Positions 25,343-36,288 are shown, counted from the stretch's first letter. The stretch is DNA of 52,372 bases from Methylobacterium sp. E-065 (GCF_022829605.1 NZ_JAKSYD010000118.1:1-52372); one strand, 5' to 3'. Numbers and translations: made by a program. The notes: generated by a model not told the origin, from the letters alone.

Positions 25343-26908
25343 ATGGCGTGGACGTCGTTTCGTAACATGCTCTCCTCGTCCGAGGGGGGATCCGAGCCTC
25401 AGGGGTCGGCTCATGGATCGGCCCAGTCGGCTTCCCGGCCGGCAACCGAGCCCACGATGCCGCAGGCCCGGACGCGCCTGAACGCCGAGGCGCCGGCTCA
25501 GCGGGCTGCCCTGCCGGATCGGGCCCATTCCTCCCTCGACGCCATCGGCAAGCGCGACGAGATGCTGCGGCAGCGCATCGACGCCATGGTCGACCGATTG
25601 GAGGACATCCGCTCGCTGCAGGACGATTTCGTGTCGATCCTGGAGCCGATCGTCAGCATCAGCGACGAGCTTCCGCGGGCGAGCATGCGCATCGCCGAGC
25701 TGGAGACCTCGCTGGCCCAGGAGTTCCAGACCGGCAAGGCGGTCCGTCTGGAGGCCGCTGAACTCTCGGCCCGCATCTCGATCCTGACCAACGAGTATTC
25801 CGAGGCCTCTGCGCGGGTGGCCCGGGCCGAGGAGCAGCTCCACGCCCGCGACGCCGTCCTGGCCGCGCAGGCGATCGAGCTCCGGGACCGGGTGCTGGCC
25901 TTCGAGAATCTGGAGCGGCGCCTCGCCGCCGAGATCGAGCAGGGCAAGGCGCTGGTCGCCGAGGGCAAGGCGCTGCGGACGGAGGCCCAGGCCGCCGACA
26001 GCGCGCTGACGCGGACGGAGCACGATCTGCAGGCGGCGCGGGAGACCCTGGCGGCCCTTGAACAGGACAACCGGCGGCTGCGAAGCCAGAACGAGGATCA
26101 GATCCTGCGCCTCGACGAGCTCGAGTCCCGGTTCCGGACCGTCGAGGGCGCGGTCGAGTCCGAGCGGCAGAAGGCGCGGACGGCCGAGGGCCAGCTCGCG
26201 ACCGAGGTCGCGAATCGCGCCCGCCTCGAAGCCCAGTTCGAGACCGACACGGCCGCCCTGCGCACCGAGCGCTCGGCGCTCGCCATGAAGCTGGAGGCCG
26301 CCGCCAACCGGGCGGACACGAACGAGCAGCTCCTGGGCCAAGCCCGGGCGCAGCTGCGCGAGCGCGACGAGGCCCACCGGCTCGCAGAGCGCAACTTCAA
26401 GGAGACCAACATCGCCCGCGTCACCGCGGAGCGGCGTCTGGATACCGTCCAGGAGGATCTCGCCCGGCAGACGGAGCGCTTCGTCGAGATGCAGCGCGCC
26501 CGCGGCGACCTCGATGCGCGCTGCGACATGCTGGCCAAGGCGCTCGCCGCCAAGGACGCCGCCCTGGAGCAGGCGGGGACCCGCAACGCCGCCCTGACCG
26601 AGCGGATCGAGCAGCTGACCCACCGCCAGGAGGCCGCCAGGATCGAGTTCGAGGCCACCAACCGGCGCCTTGCCGAGGATCTTCAGAACGAGCGCTCGGA
26701 GCGGGCCCTGGTGCAGGGCGCCCTCGACATCGCCCGCGAGACCCGGGCGACGCTCCAGAAGCAGTACGAGGCGCTCAAGCGCTCCGGCCGCGGCTGGCGC
26801 AAGCCGGACGGGATGGGCGAGGGCCTGCCGCACGAGCCGGCCCTGCCCGCCGAGCGCGGCGAGCCGAGCAACGTGCACCCGTTCGCATCTCCCGGCACGG
26901 CCGGCTGA
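25343..26908 (+). CDS. long coiled-coil protein, crescentin-like architecture
   Basis: A 521-residue protein. A disordered N-terminal segment (about 1-60) precedes a near-continuous alpha-helical coiled coil (about 65-475) rich in Glu, Arg, Ala and Leu heptads (RIAELETSLAQEFQ, RLDELESRFRTVEGAVE, RIEQLTHRQEAARIE). A basic then acidic/proline-rich tail ends NVHPFASPGTAG. There is no signal peptide, membrane helix or nucleotide-binding motif. This layout, a short head, long rod and short tail, is that of bacterial intermediate-filament-like proteins such as crescentin; the assignment is by architecture, not proven homology. It is first in a run of four genes and preceded by two CtrA-type boxes, which suggests cell-cycle-timed expression. 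Confidence 0.7.
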   Translation: MAWTSFRNMLSSSEGGSEPQGSAHGSAQSASRPATEPTMPQARTRLNAEAPAQRAALPDRAHSSLDAIGKRDEMLRQRIDAMVDRLEDIRSLQDDFVSILEPIVSISDELPRASMRIAELETSLAQEFQTGKAVRLEAAELSARISILTNEYSEASARVARAEEQLHARDAVLAAQAIELRDRVLAFENLERRLAAEIEQGKALVAEGKALRTEAQAADSALTRTEHDLQAARETLAALEQDNRRLRSQNEDQILRLDELESRFRTVEGAVESERQKARTAEGQLATEVANRARLEAQFETDTAALRTERSALAMKLEAAANRADTNEQLLGQARAQLRERDEAHRLAERNFKETNIARVTAERRLDTVQEDLARQTERFVEMQRARGDLDARCDMLAKALAAKDAALEQAGTRNAALTERIEQLTHRQEAARIEFEATNRRLAEDLQNERSERALVQGALDIARETRATLQKQYEALKRSGRGWRKPDGMGEGLPHEPALPAERGEPSNVHPFASPGTAG

Positions 26909-26940
26909 TCCGATGCTGACCTGTGAGGGGTTTTCCAACG

Positions 26941-27438
26941 ATGAGCGATAGGGCTTCGATCGACACCGCCTACAACGGCAGCCCGAACGTGATGATGCGC
27001 GCGTGGCAGGCGAAGGCGGACGCGTCCCCCGAGAAGGTGGTCAGTTTCATGGGTCTCGAGAGCCGGAACGGGACCTTTGCCACGGCCGATAGCCCGAACG
27101 AGGGCGGCCCCACCGTCACCCGCGAATGGGCCTCGGCCGTCGACCTGATCCGCGAGGCCAGCGAGGCCATCCGGGTTGGGGAGGAGCGGGCGGCCGAGTT
27201 GGAGGCGCAGCTGGCCCAGGTCGTCGCCCAGGCCGATCTCGAGATCCGGCGCCTGGAGCAGGAGGTCGCCACGGGGGTGCAGAACCTGGCGCGGTCGGAG
27301 GAGCGGGTCCGGCTGGCCGAGGTGCGGGCCGCGGAGGCCGAGGAATGGCTCGTGCGTCTCCACGATGCGGCGATCGAGGCCTTCGGCAACCGTACCAGGC
27401 CCGCTCCCGTAACCAGCGTGCCCAACGAGACCGAGTAG
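26941..27438 (+). CDS. coiled-coil protein, second gene of the cluster
   Basis: A 165-residue protein with a non-helical N-terminal 60 residues (containing VVSFMGLESRNGTF) and a coiled coil over about 65-145 (AAELEAQLAQVVAQADLEIR, then SEERVRLAEVRAAEAEEWL). No enzymatic motif is visible. A GAGGGG ribosome site lies upstream of the ATG, and the gap from the preceding gene is only 32 bases. It is likely a partner or regulator of the longer coiled-coil protein. The family is not recognised. Confidence 0.75.
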   Translation: MSDRASIDTAYNGSPNVMMRAWQAKADASPEKVVSFMGLESRNGTFATADSPNEGGPTVTREWASAVDLIREASEAIRVGEERAAELEAQLAQVVAQADLEIRRLEQEVATGVQNLARSEERVRLAEVRAAEAEEWLVRLHDAAIEAFGNRTRPAPVTSVPNETE

Positions 27439-27457
27439 CCTCGGTCCTCGTGCGACG

Positions 27458-27919
27458 ATGGCGCAATCGACGACGATAGAGGCCACCGTGATCGCCGAGG
27501 CGATACCGCGGGCGCAGGATTCGCACGCGGCTTTCCGGGTCATCGATCCGCGCCTGACCCTCGCGCTGATCCGGCAGGCCGCGGATGAGATCCGCGGCTT
27601 CCAGGGGTGGCGCGCCGTCATTCAGCAGCGGGCGAGCGGGCTGTTCCGGCGGCTCTACGAGGAACGCACCGTCAAGGACGCGACGATCCAGGCGCTCGAA
27701 GCCGAGCTGTCGCAGATCAACCGGCGGAACACCGATCTGGAGCGCGCCCTCGCGGAGATCTCCTCCGACTACGAGCGCGTCGTCGTGCGCTGCATGGAGG
27801 CCGAGTTCCGCATCATGCAGGCCGAGCACAGGGCCTTCGTGGCCGAGCGGTCGGTGTTCCGGCTTGAGGATCTGCTCGACCGGGTCGGGGACCGTGCCGG
27901 GGTCATGGACGGGGACTGA
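27458..27919 (+). CDS. coiled-coil protein, third gene of the cluster
   Basis: A 153-residue, mainly helical protein. An N-terminal helical part (LTLALIRQAADEIRGFQGW) is followed by a coiled coil (about 65-140: IQALEAELSQINRRNTDLERAL, with VFRLEDLLDRVGDR near the end). There are no membrane or catalytic motifs. It starts 19 bases after the preceding coiled-coil gene and is followed 55 bases later by a response regulator, so the four genes are probably one transcript. The family is not recognised. Confidence 0.7.
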   Translation: MAQSTTIEATVIAEAIPRAQDSHAAFRVIDPRLTLALIRQAADEIRGFQGWRAVIQQRASGLFRRLYEERTVKDATIQALEAELSQINRRNTDLERALAEISSDYERVVVRCMEAEFRIMQAEHRAFVAERSVFRLEDLLDRVGDRAGVMDGD

Positions 27920-27974
27920 TCCCGGCCGCGCCCGCGCGCACGAACCTTTGACCTGGGTTAGGACTTATCGGGGG

Positions 27975-28385
27975 ATGAGCGGATCAGCCCAGCCCCCGGC
28001 GCCCTATGCCCTCGTGGTCGACGACGACGGCTTCATCCGCATGGACGCGATGGACATCCTGTCGGAGGCCGGGTTCCGCACGTTCGAGGCCAGCGACGGC
28101 GATAAGGCGATAACGCTGCTCGGCCGGGAGCACGCCCAGATCGTGTTGCTGTTCACCGACGTGCAGATGCCGGGCTCGCGGGACGGTTTTGCGGTCGCGC
28201 GCGAGACCTCTGAGCGCTGGCCGCACATCGCCATCGTGGTGGCGTCCGGGCAACTGCAGCCGGGGCCGGGCGACATGCCGGAGGGGGCTCGCTTCATCGG
28301 CAAGCCGTTCACCGCCGACATGGTCCACGACCACCTGCGGGAAATGCTCCCCGACCGGCAGAAGCCGGAGCCGCTGCGCCAGTAG
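27975..28385 (+). CDS. stand-alone response regulator at the end of the coiled-coil cluster
   Basis: A 136-residue receiver domain. The acidic pocket is in LVVDDDGF, the phospho-acceptor Asp in LFTDVQMPG, the switch position in VVASGQL and Lys in FIGKPFTAD. There is no output domain. It resembles the receiver at 23286-23732 in both length and ending. As last gene of the coiled-coil run it may relay a kinase signal to those proteins by direct binding. A GGGG site precedes the ATG at 27975. Confidence 0.9.
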   Translation: MSGSAQPPAPYALVVDDDGFIRMDAMDILSEAGFRTFEASDGDKAITLLGREHAQIVLLFTDVQMPGSRDGFAVARETSERWPHIAIVVASGQLQPGPGDMPEGARFIGKPFTADMVHDHLREMLPDRQKPEPLRQ

Positions 28386-28403
28386 GGCAGGGGCCGGGCT
28401 GGG

Positions 28404-28526
28404 ACTCTTTCCTCTCCCATTCGGGGAGGAGTTTGGGGATCGCAGATCCCGCGTGGGGCTGGTGCAGAAGGCACCGTCACACGTGATCCTGCACCACCCC
28501 CGGCCCCTCCCCACAAGGGGGAGGGA
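28404..28526. repeat. palindromic element between convergent genes
   Basis: Three hairpins lie in the 163-base gap: CTCCC-ATTC-GGGGAG near 28415-28428, GGGATC-GCA-GATCCC at 28436-28450, and CCCTCCCC-ACAA-GGGGGAGGG at 28505-28525. It resembles the units at 38451-38589 and 52160-52256 and probably serves as a two-way transcription end. Confidence 0.55.
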
Positions 28527-28548
28527 AAAGCGGCCCGTTCGCCGACCC

Positions 28549-30711
28549 TCAATTCGCCCGGGCGACCTCGACGAGATTGTCCGAGAAGGATGGGGCGTGG
28601 CCCATGTCGGTGAAGGCGCCGGACGAGATGCTGTTGACCGTCCCCTCGTTGAGCTGGCGCCAGTAGCCGAGCGTCGCCACCACGATGCCGGCCTTCACGT
28701 CGTCGGTGATCCGCGCGACGCCCTTGAAGGCGCCGCGGTCGTTGCCGACCTTGACCCGGTCGCCGTCCCGGATGCCGCGCGCGTCGGCATCGTGCTGGCT
28801 GATCATCACGAACTGCTCGCCCTGGCCCTTCTGCTTGTCCTCCATGTTGGCGTAGCAGGAGTTCAGGAAGTAGTGGCTCTTGGGCGAGACGATGTTGAGC
28901 GGGAAGCGCTTGGCCAGCTCCGGGTCGTTCGTGTGGGACTCGCGCGGGCCGAGGTAGTCGGGCAGCGGATCGAGCGCCTCGCCGGGCTGGAAGCCCTCGT
29001 ACATCTGCCGGAACGGCGGCGCGACGAAGTTCGTGGCACCCTCGACCATGAACATGCACTTGCCGGTCGGCGTCGGGAAGTTGCCGTCCTTGTGCGGCGC
29101 GCGGTCGTCGGGCGTACCGACCTTCAGGCGGGCGAAGCCGTGCGCGCGCATATAGGCGAGGTCGATGCCCTCGCAGGCCGGGGCGGACCAATCGACGTAG
29201 TGCTCCAAGCACTCGCTATCGGTCCACGTGAAGTTCTCCTCTTCGAAGCCGAGCCGGGCGGCGAGCTGGCGGAAGATCTCGTTGTTGGGGATCGACTCGC
29301 CCGGCGCCTCGGCGCACTTGGTGTTGTAGGTCAGGTAGAGGTGACCCCAGGACAGGATCATGTCCTCCATCTCGGCGCCCATCGTGGCCGGCAGCAGGAT
29401 GTCGGCGTAGGAGGCCGTGTCCGAGATGAAGTGCTCGGCCGAGACCATGAACAGGTCCTCGCGCATCAGCCCTTCGACGATCTTGTCGGTCTCGGGCGCC
29501 TGCGTGACCGGGTTCGAGTTCCAGCACATCATCGACATGATCGGCGGGTCGAGCTGCATCTCGCCGGTCAGCGCGCGACCGATCTGCAGGTTCGAGACGA
29601 CGCGGGTGCCCTCCGGGATCAGGTCGGGCCGGCACATCACGTCGAACTTGTAGGGATGCTCCCAGACCCCGAACTGCGTGACGCCGCCGCCGACATGACG
29701 CCACGCGCCGGTGAGCGCCGGGATGCAGGTCACCGCCCGGATGGTCTGGCCGCCGCCGTAGTGCCGCTCCAGCGCCACGCCCATGCGGATCGCGGCGGGC
29801 TGGGCCGTGGCGAGTTCGCGGGCCAGCGTGCGGATGTCCTCGGCGGGGACCCCGGTGATCTCCGAGGCCCATTCGGGCGTGCGGGTGCTCGCCCGCTCCT
29901 TCAGCTCCGCGAAGCCGACCGTGTGGTTGTCGACATAGTCCCGATCGACGAGGCCCTGTTCGATGATCGAATTGATCAGCGCCATGGCGAGCGCGCCGTC
30001 GGTGCCGGGCTTCGGCGCGATGTGCCAGTCGGCCGCCTTGGCGGTGCGGGACGCGTAGGCGTCGATCACCACGACCTTGGCGCCCTTCTTCTGCGCGTCC
30101 TTCACGATTGCCCAGTGGTGCAGGTTCGTGCTGACCGAGTTGCAGGCCCAGATCACGATGTACTTGGAGTGGATGTAGCTGTCCGGGTCGAGGCCCGCGG
30201 TCGGGCCGACCGTGAGCAGCCACGCGGTGCAGGAGCCCTCGCCGCAGAACGTCCGCTCGGTCACCGTGGCGCCCATCCGGTTGAAGAAGGCGTCGCCGCC
30301 GTTCAGCCCGTGCACCAGCCCCTGGTTGCCGAGATAGCTGTAGGGCGCGATGGCCTCAGGCCCGTACTGGTCGATGATCGCCTTCCAGCGCGTGACGATG
30401 GTGTCCAGCGCCTCGTCCCAGGTGATCCGCTCGAACTGCTTCGACCCCTTCGGCCCGACCCGCTTCATCGGGTAGAGGAGCCGGTCCGGGTGATAGTGGC
30501 GCTTCTCGTAGTCCTTCAGCTTCACGCAGAGACCGCCGCGGGTCATCGGGTGATCCGGGTTGCCGCGCACCCCCTGGAGCTGGCCGTCCTTGACGTCGAA
30601 CAGCATCGAGCACGTGTCCGGACAGTCGTGCGGGCAGCCCCCGAAGAAGGTCTCGGTCAGGCTCTCGGCCTCGGCCACGATCAGGGAGTCCGGCTTGACG
30701 ATCTCGTTCAT
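28549..30711 (-). CDS. molybdopterin (bis-MGD) oxidoreductase, catalytic subunit
   Basis: A 720-residue protein; the start at 30711 is fixed by a GGAGGA site just upstream. Its [4Fe-4S] motif is C26, C30, C34 and C62 (GGCPHDCPDTC, GGLCVK). The molybdopterin domain follows, with TERTFCGEGSCTAW near residue 150, VIWACNSVSTNLHHW near 192 and VVVIDAYASRTAKAAD, then a C-terminal dinucleotide-binding barrel (FVMISQHDADARGIRDGD). There is no Tat signal, so it is predicted cytoplasmic. It shares overall layout with the enzyme at 9834-11870 but is clearly different in sequence. The substrate is unknown; formate-dehydrogenase-like or thiosulfate/polysulfide-reductase-like roles cannot be separated here. 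No redox partner gene is adjacent. Confidence 0.85.
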   Translation of the reverse strand: MNEIVKPDSLIVAEAESLTETFFGGCPHDCPDTCSMLFDVKDGQLQGVRGNPDHPMTRGGLCVKLKDYEKRHYHPDRLLYPMKRVGPKGSKQFERITWDEALDTIVTRWKAIIDQYGPEAIAPYSYLGNQGLVHGLNGGDAFFNRMGATVTERTFCGEGSCTAWLLTVGPTAGLDPDSYIHSKYIVIWACNSVSTNLHHWAIVKDAQKKGAKVVVIDAYASRTAKAADWHIAPKPGTDGALAMALINSIIEQGLVDRDYVDNHTVGFAELKERASTRTPEWASEITGVPAEDIRTLARELATAQPAAIRMGVALERHYGGGQTIRAVTCIPALTGAWRHVGGGVTQFGVWEHPYKFDVMCRPDLIPEGTRVVSNLQIGRALTGEMQLDPPIMSMMCWNSNPVTQAPETDKIVEGLMREDLFMVSAEHFISDTASYADILLPATMGAEMEDMILSWGHLYLTYNTKCAEAPGESIPNNEIFRQLAARLGFEEENFTWTDSECLEHYVDWSAPACEGIDLAYMRAHGFARLKVGTPDDRAPHKDGNFPTPTGKCMFMVEGATNFVAPPFRQMYEGFQPGEALDPLPDYLGPRESHTNDPELAKRFPLNIVSPKSHYFLNSCYANMEDKQKGQGEQFVMISQHDADARGIRDGDRVKVGNDRGAFKGVARITDDVKAGIVVATLGYWRQLNEGTVNSISSGAFTDMGHAPSFSDNLVEVARAN

Positions 30712-31097
30712 GATTCCTCCGCGCACGAGCGTCCAGCCTTCTTGTCGTGCGGGGGCGGCTCAATGCGGATTTATGATGCATTGAATTCCGAACAATTCCA
30801 AATCACGTCTCGTTAAAGCTCCTGAGTAGCGCTACCGTGCTGCATAGCCGGCGCTATTCATGCTCGGTGATCGCCCGCCCGGCCATGGGCGAAGGCCGGG
30901 TGACGGGATCGATCGTCACCGCGCGTGCGTCTCCCGCCGCGGCCCCGTGGCGTCGCGAACCGCCGCCTGGGGCCCCATCTGGAGAAGACGCTTCTCAATC
31001 GCGGGCCCGGATCCGGGCGGCGGTTGCATCCCGCCCACCGGCCTGATTCACATCGGCGGACTCACGTTCCGCCCGCACCGCCACGAGTCCATCGGTC
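30712..31097. other. intergenic region between divergent genes
   Basis: This 386-base region should carry the promoters of the molybdoenzyme (minus) and the flavin monooxygenase (plus). A lower-GC patch at 30765-30830 is the likeliest promoter area. Short frames present here are not convincing genes, and no clear operator is seen. Confidence 0.4.
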
Positions 31098-32432
31098 ATG
31101 CGACACGACACGCTGCGCCTCGGCGCCTTCTTCTACGCCACCGGGCATCATATCGCCGGCTGGCGCCATCCCTCCAGCGAGGCGGATGGCGGCCTCGTCC
31201 TCGAGCGCTACGTCGGCTGGGCGCAGAAGGCCGAGGCCGCGAAGTTCGACCTCGTGTTCCTTGAAGACGGGACCGGCATCCGCGACGGCAACCTGCGCTC
31301 CAGCGAGCGGACGGCGCGCTCGACCCATTTCGAGCCGGTGACGCTGCTCTCCGCGCTGGCGGCGGTGACGAGCCGGATCGGGCTGGTGGCGACCACCTCG
31401 ACGAGCTTCAACGAGCCCTACAACGTCGCCCGCCGGTTCGCCTCTCTGGACCATCTCAGCGGCGGCCGCGCCGGCTGGAACCTCGTGACCTCGACCACGG
31501 ACGCGGAGGCCGCCAATTTCGGCGCCGACCGGATCGCGCGGCACGGCGACCGCTACGAGCGCGCGGAGGAGTTCGTCGACGTCGTCCTCGGCCTGTGGAA
31601 CACCTGGGACGACGAGGCCGTGGTCATCGACAAGGCATCCGGCCAGTTCTCGAAGCCGGACGGTTTTCGACCCCTCAACCATCACGGCACGCATTTCGAG
31701 GTGCGGGGCCCGCTCAACATCTCGCGCACGCCCCAAGGCCAGCCGGTGCTGGTGCAGGCCGGCGCGTCGGGCCCCGGCAAGGATCTCGCGGCGCGCACCG
31801 CCGAGATCGTGTTCACCGCCAACCAGACGCTGGACGAGGCGACAGAATTCTATGGCGACCTGAAGGACCGGATGGGCCGCTTCGGACGTGAGCGCGACGA
31901 TCTGAAGGTCATGCCGGGCCTGTTCCCCGTCGTGGGACGCAGCGAGGCGGAGGCACGGGCGAAGTTCGAGGCGCTCCAGGACCTGATCGACCCCGTGGTC
32001 GGTCTTGCGCTCTTGGAGCGGATGATCGGCGGCTTCGACCTCTCCGGCTACGATCCGGACGGGCCGGTGCCGGAACTGCCTGAGGCCAACGGCGCCAAGT
32101 CGCGCCAGCAATTGATGTTCGACCTCGCCCGCCGGGAGGGGCTGACCCTACGCCAGCTCTATCTGCGGATCGCGGGCGCGCGCGGCCACTCGCAGATCGT
32201 CGGGACGCCCGCCCAGATCGTGGACGAGATGGAGGAGCGCTTCCAAAAGCAGGGCGCGGACGGCTTCAACATCATGCCGGCGACCCTGCCCGGGGGGCTC
32301 GACGACTTCATCGAACTGGTGCTTCCGGAACTCCGCCGCCGCGGCCTGGTCCGCACGGAGTACGAGGGCCGGACCCTGCGCGGCCATCTCGGCACGCGGC
32401 CGCCGGCCGGTCAGCCGCTGCGTCAGGGGTGA
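31098..32432 (+). CDS. LLM-class flavin-dependent monooxygenase (NtaA/SnaA/DszA type)
   Basis: A 444-residue bacterial-luciferase-like TIM-barrel monooxygenase. Features of the NtaA/SnaA/DszA/SoxA subfamily are the LGAFFYATGHHIAGWRHP start, the insertion-bearing barrel with SGGRAGWNLVTS (about 117-128), the ADRIARHGDRYERAEEF loop and PVLVQAGASGPGKDLAA near residue 217. These enzymes use FMNH2, supplied by a separate reductase, and O2 to cleave C-S or C-N bonds or oxidise aminopolycarboxylates. No flavin reductase is adjacent. It is divergent from the molybdoenzyme and probably monocistronic. Confidence 0.9.
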   Translation: MRHDTLRLGAFFYATGHHIAGWRHPSSEADGGLVLERYVGWAQKAEAAKFDLVFLEDGTGIRDGNLRSSERTARSTHFEPVTLLSALAAVTSRIGLVATTSTSFNEPYNVARRFASLDHLSGGRAGWNLVTSTTDAEAANFGADRIARHGDRYERAEEFVDVVLGLWNTWDDEAVVIDKASGQFSKPDGFRPLNHHGTHFEVRGPLNISRTPQGQPVLVQAGASGPGKDLAARTAEIVFTANQTLDEATEFYGDLKDRMGRFGRERDDLKVMPGLFPVVGRSEAEARAKFEALQDLIDPVVGLALLERMIGGFDLSGYDPDGPVPELPEANGAKSRQQLMFDLARREGLTLRQLYLRIAGARGHSQIVGTPAQIVDEMEERFQKQGADGFNIMPATLPGGLDDFIELVLPELRRRGLVRTEYEGRTLRGHLGTRPPAGQPLRQG

Positions 32433-32744
32433 TCGAGCCTGCGGTTCTCGGCGGGAACGCGCGCCGGCCCGGCTTCTCTCCCTCCGCCGCGGATCCCCGG
32501 CGTGCGGGGCGCCGGCGACAGGTATATCGAGCCGAACTTGCCGGCCCCGATCAAGCCCACCCGAACGGGCCGCTCTCTCCGGCGCGCTCCGCTGCAGCTT
32601 GGCGGATAGGGACATGGCGGACCCTCGCCGGCCTTTCTGCGGTCGATCGGGATCGGGGTCCCGTGCCCGTCGCGTTTGGCCTCGGTTGCTGGCCGGGATT
32701 ACCAGTTGCGGCCGTCCCCGCCTACGCGACGGCGTGTGCCGCGC
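32433..32744. other. intergenic region between convergent genes
   Basis: I see no gene or strong terminator in these 312 bases. The open frames present have poor composition on both strands. Confidence 0.4.
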
Positions 32745-33782
32745 TCAATCCGCCCCCGCCGTCATCGTCATCAGCCTTGACCGGTGGACGACCGTGCCCT
32801 CGTCCTGCTGGCGGACGGGCCAGGGGAGGTCGAGGGGCGGCCGAGTCGGCTTCAGGGGTTTGGCGCCGGGGATGTCGGAGTTGGCTGCGGCGATCATCGT
32901 CGCAAGGGCATCGGGACCTTCGAGCCATGCGGACGGCGCTAGGGCCTGAGGAGCCTGATCGAAGTGCGTCGCGAACGCGATGTCGCCGCCCGGCCGCGTG
33001 ACGCGGCTGGCCTCGGCGACGAGGCGCGCGGGGTCCGGTACGCAGTCGAGCCCGTTCAGCGCGACGACGAGGCGGAACGTGTTCGCGGCGAACGGGAGGG
33101 CCCGGGCATCGGCGATCCAGAAATCCACCCGTTCGGCCTCGGGCGGGAAGTGGTAGGTTTCCCGACGCTCATAGGCGTCGCCGCCGTGCCGGAGCGGGTA
33201 GCGCAGCAGGCCCCGATCGAGGATGCCCCGGCCAATCCGCAGCAGGGGCCAGTTCAGGTCCACGCCGAGCACCGGCACGTCGTAGGCGGCCGCCAGATCG
33301 AAGCTGGTTCGGCCGGCGGTGCAGCCGATATCGAGCCTCGGGCCGCGCCCAACGCCAAGGTGCCGCAGGGCTTCCGCCAGGCAATGCCGGGCGCGGCCGG
33401 GCGGCGGCTCCGCACCGTCCGGCTCGCTTGCGAACAGGTCGCCGTAATGATCGTGGGCGTATCGCGATTGCTGCGCGCGGCTGATGTTGTGGGCCGCGTC
33501 CGGCCCGAGCGCCGCACTGATCACCGCCTCGACCGCCGCATCCTCGACATCGCTCGCCAGGACGAGCGGAAGATTCACCGCGAGCCAGCCGCGGACGTCC
33601 GGGACCAGGATCGGAACGCCCGCAATGATCGGGAAGCGCTCACCGCACTCCGGATCGAGGCAGCGCAGGACCCCGGACACGACCGCGTTGCTCGTCGCCT
33701 GCGCGCCCGGCTCCAGAACCAGCGCGGTGCGGCGGCAGGCCGGGCAGATCGGCTTCAGGGCGTCGAAGTGCAGGCGGCGCAT
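32745..33782 (-). CDS. SAM-dependent methyltransferase with N-terminal zinc ribbon
   Basis: A 345-residue protein. The N-terminal 60 residues form a Trm112-like zinc ribbon with two Cys pairs (CPAC at 14-17 and CLDPEC at 41-46) and the typical FPIIAGVPILV ending. A class I methyltransferase fold follows: motif I LDIGCTAGRTSFDLA near residue 149, an acidic motif II in VLGVDLN, IADARALPFAANTFRLVVALNGLD near 226, and PGGDIAFATHF near 270. The substrate is unknown; similar zinc-ribbon methyltransferases act on rRNA, sugars or natural products. It stands alone on the minus strand and is convergent with the flavin monooxygenase gene. Confidence 0.85.
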   Translation of the reverse strand: MRRLHFDALKPICPACRRTALVLEPGAQATSNAVVSGVLRCLDPECGERFPIIAGVPILVPDVRGWLAVNLPLVLASDVEDAAVEAVISAALGPDAAHNISRAQQSRYAHDHYGDLFASEPDGAEPPPGRARHCLAEALRHLGVGRGPRLDIGCTAGRTSFDLAAAYDVPVLGVDLNWPLLRIGRGILDRGLLRYPLRHGGDAYERRETYHFPPEAERVDFWIADARALPFAANTFRLVVALNGLDCVPDPARLVAEASRVTRPGGDIAFATHFDQAPQALAPSAWLEGPDALATMIAAANSDIPGAKPLKPTRPPLDLPWPVRQQDEGTVVHRSRLMTMTAGAD

Positions 33783-34401
33783 CGGGTCAACCGCCGATCA
33801 TCGCGGCGGCGCGCTGCCGAGGCGGGGGCACCAAGGCGGGTGCGCTCAGGTTGCGCCAGCGCACGCCACCGGCTCTCCGCAGCACATCAATCGCCATCAT
33901 TCAGTCGGATCCTGCAATCATTTTAGACCTTCATAAGCCATATCCCACTTTATGGCCAGCTTTCATGGTTTATGGGGGCCGGTTTCGAGAATGGATTGAA
34001 AGATATTTTCGCAAAATAAGGATCTTGAAAGCTTCTTTATCTTCCAAAAAAATCGCTCATCGAATATGAGCCAGCGCATAAAATACTTTATTTTTGAACG
34101 ACAAGCTGTTCCTGCAGAAATTTTCCTGGCGCGCGGTTTGACAGCGGTTGGTTGTTTCGCGAACGCTCAGGTTTCTTCACTGATGCAGTGTCGCGGTTGG
34201 CTCCCCCGCAGGCCACGGCTCGTAGGGGGCCCCGCCGTCGGTTGAGCGGCCCTGCAAAGCTGCTGCAGCGCTCGCTGGTCGGCGTTCGGCCGTTTCGCGT
34301 GGACGGCGCGCGTGCGACGCGATCCGCAGAAGTGCAGGCTTCGGCGCAGCCAACGGGGTCGGGTGCGGAGCCCGCGCCGTGCCGTCAGGTTATCGCTGCC
34401 C
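33783..34401. other. AT-rich intergenic region
   Basis: Roughly 33,890-34,190 has far more A and T than the surrounding genes. It has stop codons in all frames at high density, so I see no gene. It holds a minus-strand terminator (34045-34071) and probably the methyltransferase promoter. From 34190 on the composition returns to GC-rich, with no convincing gene. Confidence 0.5.
34045..34071 (-). terminator. intrinsic terminator for minus-strand transcription
   Basis: GCTCAT (34055-34060) and ATGAGC (34066-34071) form a stem which, read on the minus strand, is followed by a run of seven T (34046-34052). It lies 330 bases beyond the stop of the fused ABC ATPase gene. Confidence 0.6.

Positions 34402-36288
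<1,887 letters not shown>

Noticed and set aside
28189..30816. An 875-codon plus-strand frame opposite the molybdoenzyme
   Set aside because: It is the mirror of a well-supported oxidoreductase gene, and only its first part coincides with the response regulator in another frame.
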